NCBI GenBank assembly: GCA_015227615.1
Contig: JAALGZ010000049.1
Location: 62,001 to 126,000 of the forward strand
From: Labyrinthula sp. Ha
Lineage: Eukaryota > Sar > Bigyra > Labyrinthulida > Labyrinthulaceae
Reading direction: 5' to 3'
DNA: 64,000 nt
A program made the position numbers and the translations under genes. Shown one piece after another: positions 33,708-45,700 of the stretch. Positions within the stretch are counted from its first letter, which is position 1; every line of letters starts with the position of its first letter. The notes beneath the pieces are model-generated. The model was given only the letters and a program-made list of their open reading frames with translations. It was not told where the DNA came from and searched no databases.

Positions 33708-36120
33708 CTAATTCCTGGTTCTTGTTCTGAATATATCCATGCTTTTTGTAACCAAATAATCTTTACTAACTTGAAACAATTTCTTTTCACTTAGTAAAAA
33801 TATATCAACAATTTTATCAGCATCGAAAATAAATCTTTGAAAATATCGATACGACAAAATATTTCTTGGTTGATGTTCGTTTTTATATTGAAGGATTGCA
33901 TTTAAGAACATTGTCAAGCTAATAGGTTCTTCAAATTCAATATAGTCCTCAGTATATCTTGAATGTCTAATTCTGCTATCTTTTAAAATGGGAATCAATT
34001 CTGGAACCATAAAATTTTCTGCTTTTTCATGATACTTTAATAAAATCATACTACTTAAAGCAACTTTTAAAAAATATTATTTTTCTTCCTTAGTATATTC
34101 TCTGAGAAGGACATTGAACAAAGTCTTTCTTATAATTCCAGAATCAATATATTTTCTATATTCAGGAAAAATCTCTGAATTCAACCTAAAATTAAGTCGA
34201 TGAAAACCTGAATCTCAAGTAGAACTTCCTAAAACTTGTGCCATAACAGAAGTTGCGAAAAATCTAAAATTTCTTTCTGCAGAAAAGTCGAGATTTTTAT
34301 GGTGAAAAATGATTCCCGCCTTTGAATAAATTTCAATCCTATTTTCAATACCCGCTTCTGCAAAGTTACAAACTTTTGATTTAGTCTTGAAGTATTTGAA
34401 ATTTATATAATTCGATACTTCTCTGCAATTATCCAAAAATAGAACCCAAATACAAGGTAATATTAACCCAGTTAGAACATAGTTGGTAAAAAATGTATCT
34501 TCTTTTGCAAACCTTTTAAGTTTTTCATGTATCTCAGAAATTGTTTTCGAAGAAGGATTTGAATTCTCAATAGGAAAAAAAATAATATTCCCACTTCTGG
34601 GTATTTGAAAATCATTATAAGTTTTAAGACCAAACTTAGAAACTTTCAATTCAGCTTTTTTAGTTCTTCTTTCTTATTTTTTCTAAGAAATAGTTTTAAA
34701 TAAGCTCCAATCAAAATAATAGGTGCTCTTGAAACATTTTTGACAACACTTTTTAACCAGAATTTAAGCCTATTGATATCTGTGTTATTTTATTTTGTTA
34801 AGTTAAATACAAGAACATAAACTGCATTTGGATTCATAAATAAATGATGAAGAGATGAAAAAACTTCTTGAAATCCAAAATCAGAAACACGATAGAAAGG
34901 GTTGTTTGACTTATAATCAGTGTCCCTATCTCCTGTAAATAGCTTTAAAAACTCTTAATCTTGAACAGTTCTTTCCAAAAGTTCTTTTTCAAAAGGAAGA
35001 TTGAATTTTGATGTATTTCCAACTCTGTCATCTAAATAATATTCAATAGCAAGAACTTTTTCACTATTTGAACACTGAGTTCATATTTAGTGAGTGGTTT
35101 TAAATTATCTTTTTTTATTTCAAAAATATTTGTATCTTGTAAAATCAAAGCTGGCGAAATATCTTTTACAAAACTTTCGTAAATAAACTTCTTATCGTTG
35201 AGGTTTTTCAATTTTACCATCACCCATAAATAATAGTTGAAGTTCGTTCAAAGAGAGTTCTTGATCATATCTTTTCTGCAACATAGATTGAAGCATAATA
35301 TAAATATTTTTTCTGTTTTTTATCTTTTTGTTTCTTCTTTCCAAATACAAAAGTGAAGGATACTTTTCAACTAGTTTTATCAAAGCTGTTTCAAAATCTT
35401 TAATATCAAATAAGTTAAAACTAAAGAATAAATATAATAAACAACATAACTCAAAATAGTAAAGAGAATGACTTCCCACCAGCAAATTTTTCAAGCCTCC
35501 AATTATTGTTTTTTCTCTTGATATTCTTTATGATTCGTCGACTCCCGAACACTAAAGTTTAACTAAAAGGTTTGTTTGCCTTAAGTATTTCATAGTATTA
35601 TTTTCTGATAGTGTTTGAAAAATACTTGATAACTCAGTTACAGTGAAATTATTATTCCGAAACCTAAATATGAAATAGAAGAAAAATATACAACCACATT
35701 TCCACTTTTGTCCTCTTGCTTATGAACATATCAAAAGACTCAAAAGATATTATTTCACAGCAGATAAAACTATAGTAAGTAAATAATAAGAAAATACTCT
35801 ATCTTATTCAACATAGGAAATATTTTTGGTTTAGAGAGTATATTAAAAATATCACTATTTATTGAACAGTCAAAAAACCTATCTTAAAATAAGGACAAAA
35901 AATACCACAAGTAATCAACTGCTGGAAATATACTTAATAACCTTTCAAACTCTTCATTCAGAACAAAGAGTGGACAATCATTAAACCTATATTTTTTGAG
36001 AAGAAAATATCTTACCTTAAGCTAGTTATTTCCTTATTCACTTTCATACTTTGGAGAAAAGTTTTGAGTGCCTTGTTGAACTTTTCTGACTCTTTTTTGT
36101 CTTTACTCGACCTTATAATA
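33708..36120 (-). pseudogene. Decayed second Roco gene (LRR-Roc-COR)
   Basis: Same architecture as the gene at 1-1890. LRR exons are readable at about 36016-36115, 35906-35986, 35795-35878 and around 35600-35700, each one repeat long (for example FNDCPLFVLNEEFERLLSIF). They are separated by introns of 29, 27, 28 and 31 nt; a further 30-nt intron splits SLYYF from the next repeat near 35425. The Roc region near 34800-34900 reads SDFGFQEVFSSLHHLFMNPN then VLVFNLTK, aligning with WDTGGQSVYFPLHHLFL of the first gene. A COR-like segment reads ENFMVPELIPILKDS near 33990-34020. Damage includes in-frame TAA codons after NLTK, after ERTVQD and after EYTKEEK, a TGA near 34210, a frameshift near 35510, loss of a recognisable GKS P-loop and a GC instead of GT at one donor. 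Confidence 0.75.
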
Positions 36121-36555
36121 ATCTTATTGATAATATATACCATTTAATCTTAAAATTATCTTAAGGAAACTCCTTTGATTTATCAATTCAAATATAATAG
36201 CAGACTACCTTAAAGGTAATAGATTCTACCAAGAAATGAAAAAAAATACTACCTTTTTTTGCAGAGCGATTCAAAAATCTTTCCTTATGTAAAACCAGTG
36301 CATTTTCTTAAAACATATCAAGCATTAAGGATAAATGTCTTGATTAATGCCAACTATCGGAGCCTTCTTTTCCAAATTTCACCGCCCCATATTCTCGGTA
36401 AAAAAAATTAACAGACAGGGAAACTAAGTGTAATAGTGGTGAACACGATAATTCAGCTAATTTCTAAGTGGCCAAAAACTCTCTATTTTATATATTTTTG
36501 ATAATCGTATCTTAATGCAATATTGTATCTTCATATTTTACATATATGCTTTGTA

Positions 36556-36665
36556 GGGGTCGGACTTGATAAGAATTACCAAGAACTATATGATAATCAT
36601 TTTGATTCTGATCATTAACAAGAGAATTGTAATTTTGATTCTAATTAAATGATACTAATTCGTTC
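36556..36665. repeat. Dispersed short inverted-repeat family, copy 2 (partial)
   Basis: Starts GGGGTCGGACTTGATAAG and continues with CATTTTGATTCTGATCATTA and AAGAGAATTGTAATTTTGAT. The same order is read on the minus strand of 40380-40542. Only one end is clear. Confidence 0.4.
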
Positions 36666-39600
36666 GTGATTATCAACTGGCTACCATGATAAGATTGGAT
36701 TGTGTGGACTTGGATAAATTTGTAAAATACTGTTTTTCGTTCTTACGTCTTATGAAACCCATAAGGAACAAGCTATATGTTCCAACTGCACCCTACTTCC
36801 GGATTTTCCCGGGCTGTATTGTACCAATACATAATTTTTCTTACGAGGCAGAACTGAAATCTAATTTTTTGACTATTTTAGATAAGATCATGTGTCCAAC
36901 TTTTTTAATGATAATTAATTAACTTTTAATAACTCGTCAAAATATTTCGTCAATATTAATCATTATAATTGATAAGATATAGGCAGAAAACGTATTCATA
37001 AACTACCAATAAATCAAACCTAATCCCTAGTTATAATCCATGCTCTTTGTAGACATCTATCTGCATACCCTCGCTTATTTTTCAAAACTTGGTAAATTAA
37101 GTGGGAACAGTTGATGAACCTGTAGTTTCTATAAGATGCATTTGGTTTAAGGAAGAACTAATTTTCGTTTATTGGTGGTATACTAGATAGTTTTTATTTC
37201 TTGTTATTTGTAGTTCTCAGCTCATTGCAACAGTTATTGAAATTAAAAGTATCCGTGTATTGCTCACTTAGCCTTTCTTTGTACATTACTGCTTTTAAGA
37301 ATTAATTTCAGTGAGTTTTTTACATTTTGAGCTCTTCGTATATAAACAAATGTTTTTAGTTTGCTATCATTTCTCCTTTAGATCAAATTTTTAAATTTTA
37401 CAATTTTCTTTGCTAGTATGCTCTCATTGGGATGCAGTCAGAGGAAAATTACTCAAGGAGAACCTGAGGATAAACGAGCTTAAACAAAGCAAATTTAGAG
37501 AGTTTTGGGATACTCAAAACTCCTCAATAATTCTCAACCAATTTTTTACTGAGGAAATCATAGCTCAGTACATGTGGCATCAAGATTCGCTTAGTATCTC
37601 TCACCCACCTGATAATATTTTAAAACTCTGAATACATTCTCAATATGAACCCACTCTGTACTCCTAGCCCTAGATTTATTCTGAATTTTCAAGCTAACTT
37701 TTACATCAAAGGAAACTTGATGTTTTTTGCCAGCTGGTATCTCTCTGATAAAGATAATAGACACATCCTTATCTTAGTTTGTTTCGATAGAATCTTGTAA
37801 ATTACCCTTTCCATCTTATGTCACTATAAGATCACCGTTTTTGCTATTAACTGCGTCAGAAAATACCTCTTAGGCGGGAAACTAATGTGCTGGGACTTAG
37901 TGAGTTGAATAAAGGAACCGTACTTGATTTTGTCAACCTGATTTAATTATTTGATTACTTTAAAAATATTTTTGATATGTTTTATCTACTTTTTTTCAAG
38001 TGATACTGTTCGTACCTATAACGAAATCAAACTTTTACGATCTTACGATCTGATCTTGTTAATTTATCCTGTTGATGATGGCTCATAAGTAAGTTATCCA
38101 ATGAAATTAACTGGGCGAACTAACATAATCTACATTGTTCTACATATTCACTAAATATTTATGAGAACAACGTAAAGTGAAACTGTGAGGATTGAGAGTC
38201 ATTCCATAATCTCTGTTTCTAATTAAAGCAATAATTGGTTCCAATCTTAGCTGAATTTTATCATTCAAAGAACTTTATGGGGGCAAGTTTTCAAAACATA
38301 ATATCAGAAGAGGTGATTTCTCTGTTCTTGCAGTTATTGATGTGATAAATTTTTGGCGGTTGTATTTTTTAGGCAAAAGTTCTCAGAACTCTTTGTTTTT
38401 GCTATTGTTCCTATTCTACACTTCTGAGATATGTTATTCGAACTGAATAGCTTTCTCAATATATATCTAGTTTGGGATTAAAAACCAAAACGAATATTTC
38501 CCCCAAGCTACAATATTATCGAAGCTCGATGTTTTTCTTTGAAAATAAGGCCTATACATCTTCAAAACTTCTTTTCAGAGCGTAAATGAAGGTCGAGAGG
38601 AATTTCATGGACTGAAATGATCACCATGCATCATTCCACTATTTCCTCTAAATTTAAGGCAGCCTTTTCTCTATCTTAGCTTCAAAATCCCATGAATGAA
38701 ACTTATCTTAAAATCGTGGAAATGAGGGCAATACCTTTCGCTCTGGAAAACTACTGCTTTTTATAACATGGTTTACTATAGTGATCAACTCCTTAATATT
38801 TGGAAACAAGTAAGGCACAGCGTAGTGCATGTACTCTGTTGTTTCTAATGAGCAATTTGACCCTTATTTAGCTCCATGAATGTTCTTCGCATTGGAATGA
38901 CATAAAATAATAGGGTTTCAATGAGTATTCCAAGTTCTCCCGTAACAAACTTAACAAATGGTTGAAAAGAAACTATGAGTACCACTTTCCATATTTTTAT
39001 GGATTTAAAACCAAAATTCAAGAAAAAATGAAAATGCTTGCAAATTTTTCATAAAATTGCTTAATTTCAAAACTTCGTGCTCAGAGAAGTTTGTTTACCA
39101 AGTTTAAAGGATGATTCTTGGTGCAATACGTTCTTAAACTTGTTTAAGGGATGGTGACATGACGAGATCCTTAGAAGAGCTTCAGCGCTATTGTAGTTGG
39201 TCTAAGTACTTAAGCATATCAGCAGAGGCGATTGTGTTTATGACTCATAAAATATGTATTTGGTCATATTATATTGCCGTTTAATGGAGCTGCTTGAATT
39301 TCTCATAAAGAATTTAAATATCCATACAAATTTTCCAATTTTTTCCTCCACAACAGGAATTCTTTTTATTTTAATTAAACCGTCGTTATGATATCAGATA
39401 TGAAATTTTTAAGATTTAATATAGATTAGCTTTCATTCTTCAACAAGTCTAGAATTCATTTTTAACTATTAGCCTTACCAGCCAAGGTAATCGTTACATG
39501 TAACCTCTTCTATCACTACTCTAAGTAGGACAATATTAGCACATTAGTGTCTTCTAGGATAGATAATGGGTCTCAAAAGACATATGAGCTGTGAGGGAGA

Positions 39601-40379
39601 TGTTTATGTATAGCATCAATTCTGTGAAATTGGAGGAATTGTTTTTTAATACCACTAGGGTTAGGTCAAATGATTTAGTCGTAAAAATAGCAATTCCTTT
39701 TCATCCCAAGATGGTTGAAGTAAAATTTTATTTTTTTTCTGCACACTCTTTCTACTTATTGGACATGTCCTAGTTTTGCCGCACTTGAAATACATATTGA
39801 TTGTTGTTAATTTTTTGTATCTTACACGTACATGGAGAAAGTTTGGTATATTTTCCTTGAAATCTTTCCGGGATAGAATAGTAACGAAACTCGGTTATAC
39901 TCTTAACTTGTGAAATAGCCCGTATATTCACTATTAAGAACTTGCTTGAAAGATACAGTGCCTACACTTAATTAAAAAAAATACATTTTAAGACATACGA
40001 AAATTAGGATCTTTTGGAGGAGCAAGTGGTAATAGATTTCCATATTTTGATTTACCGCATTTTGAAGCAGTAATAAAGATACATACATTTAGTCTAGCAG
40101 CACACTCTATCACCTGAGCATATTTATTAATTTCAATTAATAATATAGAATTTAGATACTTATTACATTGTCAGTGTACACTTGTGGGATAAAAATAGCC
40201 AAATAACGAAACATTGTTTCTCCTTTCTAATGGTAAATAGCTTTAGTAGATTTATTTAAGATTGTAAATTTATCTTAAGAAGTTTGTAGGAGTTAAAAAT
40301 CTATCCAAGACTAGAATTTGATTTACTGATAATTTGGCTATAAAGTATTGCTAATATGTTGCATTTTAATAATCCTTTT

Positions 40380-40542
40380 TACGGGCAATACAATTTTGGG
40401 TGGTGATTTGTAATCAAGTCATAATCAGAAAAAAATTAGGCTCATTAGAAACGAACCAAAATCTCAATTCTCTTATTTATTATCAAAATCAAAGCAAATA
40501 AATATTAATGGTTGATAATTTTGATCAAATCCGATGCGTACC
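40380..40542 (-). repeat. Dispersed short inverted-repeat family, copy 3
   Basis: On the minus strand it starts GGTACGCATCGGATTTGATC and continues with TTTGATTTTGATAATAAATA and AAGAGAATTGAGATTTTGG, parallel to the copy at 36556. The terminal TCGGATTTGAT is shared with copies 1 and 4. Confidence 0.4.
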
Positions 40543-41308
40543 TGTGATTATTTATGATATTGCAAAACGTGTCGTTTCACTTCGTCCAATCATATAGAGT
40601 TTTTACATTTTCATAGAATATCCCAGCACTCAACTTGGTTCTTAAACAAGCTAAAGGATAAAGACTTGGGTTTTTATTTTTCGCTTCTGACATATTCGAC
40701 GTACCGGTAGAGATCCATTGCAAAGAGTAGTTGTGCTCATTCTTAAAGCATCTCCAACCTTATAAGCAACTTACGACATAGGTAGGATACTAAACTGAAA
40801 AAATTGCGTACTCCTCAACAAGTTAAAACTCTCAAGTTAATACATGAATTACGTTCCGTGCACCAAACTGTTTAGTGCCTGAATGTTGTTTCTCGTTTTT
40901 CAGAGATGTCGTGAAGCCACTGGATTGACGTATCTTTCTGAGTTTCTTTGTGCCTACAGGTCTGCTTCCATAAGAAAATGCTCAATCTTGACTCTTACAC
41001 CCTTTCTTATAGCATTAAACATTGGTGTTAGTTTTTCAGGGTTGGCCTAGAAGTTTTAGGTCTAGCTTGAGTGTGTTAATGTATTAGTGTCTCTACTTGG
41101 GTTCCCAACCATTAACTTAACGGTTAGCCACTGCCCACTGCTGCAGGTGTTTAATGACGTGGCACATTCCACAGAGTAATACTATCTGAATACAAAAGTT
41201 TTAAAGCATCAAGAGTATTGTATCACAAATACAACTGAGTGCTTCTTAAATCTTTTCTTTGTACACCGAAAAGATTCAAAGTGAGTTATTAAGATTTTTA
41301 GGTGGATC

Positions 41309-41704
41309 ATGGCAACTCCCGAAACACATCTCCTTTTTCTATCTGGTGAACATTACTTAGAGGCTATCATACAAGGAAAGAAATCTTTTGAAGGAAGGGT
41401 GAATGGCCCGAAAGTAAGTAAGATTTATGTTGGTGATAACCTAATTTTACACGAGGAAAATACAAATCGAAAAATATTATGCTGTGTTACTTCAAGAAAT
41501 CAATACAAATCATTCGAAGAAATGCTCGCTGATAAAGGTGTTAGAAACATGTTACCACAACTAGAGAGTGACTCAGAAGTAGAACTTTTGAACAAGGGTG
41601 CGGAGATATATAAGTCCTTTCCAAACTATCGAAAGAACGTGCAGCTACTTGGATGCGTAGCCCTGGGGGTCAAATATCTCAGATCCATTGACTCAAGCCT
41701 CTGA
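41309..41704 (+). CDS. Stand-alone ASCH-domain protein
   Basis: 131 residues made almost entirely of one ASCH domain, a PUA-like beta-barrel thought to bind RNA; some bacterial members hydrolyse N4-acetylcytidine. Family features visible: HYLEAIIQGKKSFEGRVNGP (the GKK-EGR pair near the start), SKIYVGDNLILHEE (strand with the GD turn), CVTSRNQYKSFEEMLADKGV (the F-EML helix), and LLGCVALGVKYL at the end. Whether it acts on RNA or on a nucleoside cannot be told. The start is the first ATG in frame, just before the domain. Its last 12 bp overlap the end of the PAF1 gene on the opposite strand. Stop TGA. Confidence 0.85.
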   Translation: MATPETHLLFLSGEHYLEAIIQGKKSFEGRVNGPKVSKIYVGDNLILHEENTNRKILCCVTSRNQYKSFEEMLADKGVRNMLPQLESDSEVELLNKGAEIYKSFPNYRKNVQLLGCVALGVKYLRSIDSSL

Positions 41705-42703
41705 TTCTTTCTCACTCTCATCCTCTTCTACTTCTTCAAAGGAGTACAAAGGTTGTTTTTCATCTAGATAAACTTGATTTACCATTTCAACTCTGGCATC
41801 AGCTATTTTAAAAGCCTTAACTTTACTTTCTCCATCCTTGCTTTCCTGCAAGAACATAACATATCTACTCCGATCTTCGACATGCTTAACCTGATATCCA
41901 AATCTGGAGCTCGCCTCAAATATTTGTTCTTTGCCTTTCTGCAGTTTAGTTAAGTATACATGCTCCCCTTCAGACACAAGACGTGTTCCTTCAAGCTGTT
42001 CGGATGCAACAATAACTTCGTGCAACTGATATTCTTTTTCTGCGTCTTGCGGCATTACTGAAAATACTCGTTTAACACCTTCTATCGAAGAAAAAATATT
42101 TTCCTGCTTTACATGGTTGAACTCGTCGTTGATTTCTTCAGTACTTAAATCTTCATCTTCAGCATCAAACTCTTGATCATTAGAGTCAGAAGATTGTTCT
42201 AGAACCTCTTCCTTGCGAGTGTCTACATTTGAAGAAGTTTTATTAATATCATCCAAATATTTGGTTCGAATGAGCCAAGGAGATCTGGCCCTTGCTCTGG
42301 TTGCGGCAGCTACAAGTTCTGATCTCTCCGGTTTATTAGAGTTGATACTTTCTGTTGGAAACAAAGACTTCGAAGCTTGCTTCACTGATTCTGATGCTGT
42401 GTAATCCGTTCTCAACATTTCTCTGTCTTTTGCAGTAGACTTCTTGAATCGCTTTAGTTTATACGCGGGATGGTCTAGTATACCTGGCCGAATTAATTCT
42501 ATACCTTTTCCGTGAGAGGGTTCAACCTGGGATTTGTATTGAAACGATTTTTGAAGAGTAGCATCTTCATTGAATTTAAAAAATCTGGATTTGTCCACAG
42601 ATATTTTGATGAAACTCGGATCAAGCGCCAATTCTGGCAGACTGTTGGTAAACTCCGTTCCTGCTAGGAATTGGATATTCAATGTTTGTTGCCTTTGAGT
42701 CAT
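41693..42703 (-). CDS. PAF1: RNA polymerase II-associated factor PAF1
   Basis: Core subunit of the PAF1 complex, which travels with RNA polymerase II and promotes H2B ubiquitylation and elongation. 336 residues from the first in-frame ATG. Family landmarks: FTNSLPELALDPSFIKISVD with SRFFKF (the N-terminal PAF1 block), GKGIELIRPGILDHPAYKL, SPWLIRTKYLDD (the W-RRT-Y motif), a conserved middle with YQLHEVIVASEQ and FEASSRFGYQVKHVEDRSRY, and an acidic Glu/Ser-rich tail (EEVEEDESEKESEA). It is shorter than animal PAF1 (about 530), mainly because the acidic tail is short. No intron is needed. A short 5' exon is possible, because the frame is open for 11 codons before this ATG. It overlaps the ASCH gene tail to tail by 12 bp. 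Stop TGA. Confidence 0.87.
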   Translation of the reverse strand: MTQRQQTLNIQFLAGTEFTNSLPELALDPSFIKISVDKSRFFKFNEDATLQKSFQYKSQVEPSHGKGIELIRPGILDHPAYKLKRFKKSTAKDREMLRTDYTASESVKQASKSLFPTESINSNKPERSELVAAATRARARSPWLIRTKYLDDINKTSSNVDTRKEEVLEQSSDSNDQEFDAEDEDLSTEEINDEFNHVKQENIFSSIEGVKRVFSVMPQDAEKEYQLHEVIVASEQLEGTRLVSEGEHVYLTKLQKGKEQIFEASSRFGYQVKHVEDRSRYVMFLQESKDGESKVKAFKIADARVEMVNQVYLDEKQPLYSFEEVEEDESEKESEA

Positions 42704-45700
42704 TTGATCTTTGTATTGGTCCAAGGTAAAAGTGATATGACATTACCACAGACTTTATGAAAATCTGGAAATTTTATATATAGAAATAGAGTTTTTCCCT
42801 CCTATATTCTCATTGGAAAATTTTTGTATCATTTCAAAAATACTCCATATAAGCTCCAAAGACAAGGATATCTGTATAATCATTATGAATAAAATTGTAG
42901 AAAGAAGAACGATTCTTAGAAACGCAATAGGATTAATAAAAAAAATATTATCCAAGATCTAATGTCAATATGGGGGCTCTAAACCTCTGTATGTAGTATA
43001 AATATTTAATTAATGAATTTTACAATCTTTCTATCATATTTAACTATAACTTGGAAGTACATACAGAACTAACGCCATCATGGAAGCACGATTTATTTTG
43101 TGTGGGGAAATGGAGTTTGAATATGAGGGCAAAGATAAATATAGTTACATATCTTACACTTAAACTCATTTGTATCTACTTCTTAGGTAAAACCAATATA
43201 TTTATTCCAAATTTTGAATATATAGATACAATAATCCGTGTTGCGCAGCCAGGAGGTAGTGTCTGAGAATAAAATCAAGAGAAACACTAAAGGAAAGAAT
43301 TGGGTAGACCGATAGAAAATTTCTATGCCGCTCCATCAAAAGATAATTCATCAAATAAGTTTTATAGATATCTGGTAGACAAAAATATATTTCAATTCAA
43401 TTAGGAGATTCATATCCCTCAAAGGGTAAACTCCCTTAATCCATCTGCAATCTACAGAAAACAAAGAAGCGGGTATTTTGAAATATCGTTTTTGGTCTAT
43501 CTGCAAAAAAAAATCGAACTTCTGCTTTGGCAAACTATATGGAAAATATCAGATATTACAGAACCCGTTCACTGGATCAAATGAGTATTTTTGTAAAACT
43601 TTATGGTTGTTGAGCTTAGCTAATCTTTTAACACGGTGGATTAAATAAATATGGAAAACTCAATGTCATTTTTTTAGAAACCCAAGTGTTTTATTCTATA
43701 CCATTAAATTAATGAAATAATATTCAATAATTTTCATTTATTGTCTGAAATCACTTTTCTTATTGACACTGCCCTCCTAAATCCGGTGATAATGTTTGTT
43801 TCAGAAATATATTCAGTTGTTGTGAGCTTTGTGTTATGTTAAATTAATGCTTCCTGACTGAGGTGGGATTAAAGCCCTTAATCTGAATCTACAAGATTAT
43901 CTAGCTGGGCTAGTTTAAGAAAAACCTCGGGTATTAGAAATAAAAACGTATTTTCATCGTTTTTAAGAGATCAAATTGTATATATGGCAATATATATTCA
44001 AGCTTTATTATCTAGAGACTGCGACTCAACAATAATACGAACCTCAAAATTAAATCTACTTTAATGTATTTGTGCTAAGCGGAAATATATTCGTTTTGAA
44101 AGGCATACTCTAGAGTTAGTAGTTAGTTTATATTCTTGGTTATTTGGTGGAAATTTAATTTATATGTTCTTAGTTACTCTATAATAGATAGGAGAACCAG
44201 AGATCTAGATCAAGCATAAGACCAGGGACACATGTTGAGTGTATATGAAAAAAAAATAAAACTGTTATGCTTGGAACTAACCAAGGTTTAAACCAGAGAT
44301 AAAAGCTTCGTGGTAAGTCTTATTAAATAAAAAGTTTAGGTTGCATGATAAAGCAAGTACGCAATAAGTACATGTCCGGAATAGTAAGAGTTCAAAGTGC
44401 AAGAATGTTCAAGTTGGTGGTAGCTACAGACCCAGAATGGCAATAACTAGAGCTGTTTAATTCAAGTACACTTCATTATTTTCAACTTTAATCCAAATTT
44501 TATCATCCTCTCTGGTGATTCCAAGTATACGGGGGACTCCTGTGAAAGGAATTGGTGGTTACTGGTTCTTCTCCCAAATCCCTATATGAGTTCATTCCCC
44601 AATACTGTGACATATTCCAGTGATAGCAGAAACTTTTCACCATTCTGAATTTAAATAGAAAGTATTGTCTAAAATGAATTTACCCTTGGTCAGTGGTTTA
44701 AGATACATACTTGAGGGTATAATGCAATATATGGGTTATTCTAGATGTCCCATTTTCAGATTGAGATTCATTCATTTCACACATGCTACAGTAAGATAAT
44801 CTAAGCTTCTTTAAAATTTATTAAACGTAAGATTTTATTCATCTGCAGATTTCTTTAAGTTTTTTTCATTTAAGATTAGGGATTTCTTTGTAGCAGAGCT
44901 CTTATGTAGTCCCTGAAATAAACATTCCCTTTTTGCAAATGAGCCAAGAATCGATGAAACCAGTGTATAATAATTATTAAAAAATATTATAATGAACTTT
45001 ATTTTCTTTTGATCTCTCAAATTCGCCATCAAGGCTCTAAGAAAATATGGAGAGTGTGTAATTCTCTGCTATTAATTTGTAATGTTATTTAGTCTACCCG
45101 GTTAACTATTAATCATGGAAGATAAAATATTTTAGTTTACAAACAATGGAGGATTAGCATTAGGAAGCAAGCTCTTAGCAATAATTGAAACCCTCATGCA
45201 AAACTTATTTCAAAATGGTATGGTCTTGCAACATCCCTTCCTTGGAACTGTTGTACATGGATCTTACTAGTTAGGTTGCAGCGTTCAAATAAGCTGGTCT
45301 TTCTTAATTAAATTTAAAGATAAAATTTGTTTCATCTTATTAACCCTGCTATAAATTTTGTTAAATAAAATCATGCTGAATTGATAGTAAATCTTTAAAA
45401 AATAATAGAGGGAGGTGTGAAACTTTGATGAAGAATTTTGTCGATGCTAATTTCAAAAAGCGTTCAAGGCAGACTAAAAGACAAAATAAGGACGGAATAT
45501 ATATATTACATAGACCTATTGAATATGGCTTGCAAAAGGAATTGACACAATAATTGAAAGTTGAGTCCAAGGTACAAATCAAAGAAACAGTACCTCCTAT
45601 AGCAATTATTTATTTTTTTCTTGTTTTCATGAAGCCGCGATTAAAAGAAACAGACCTGAATAGGTATTCTAATCACATGAGCATCATAATACCAATTCAT

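Larger units (their letters stand above)
36121..41308. other. Gene-poor AT-rich stretch of about 5 kb
   Basis: It holds two copies of the short inverted-repeat family. A frame at 37418-37631 follows an acceptor-like TTTGCTAG and has a coding-like residue mix (CSHWDAVRGKLLKENLRINE), but no ATG in its frame and no family I recognise; it may be an orphan exon. Nothing else is supported. Confidence 0.4.

Noticed and set aside
34700-35000. In-frame TAA codons in the second Roco locus as sense codons
   Set aside because: TAA ends seven or more intact genes here, and the locus also has a frameshift and a lost P-loop, so decay is the simpler reading.
36686-36922. Open frame after the inverted-repeat copy as a transposase
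   Set aside because: No catalytic motif or similarity that I can see to transposase families; too short.
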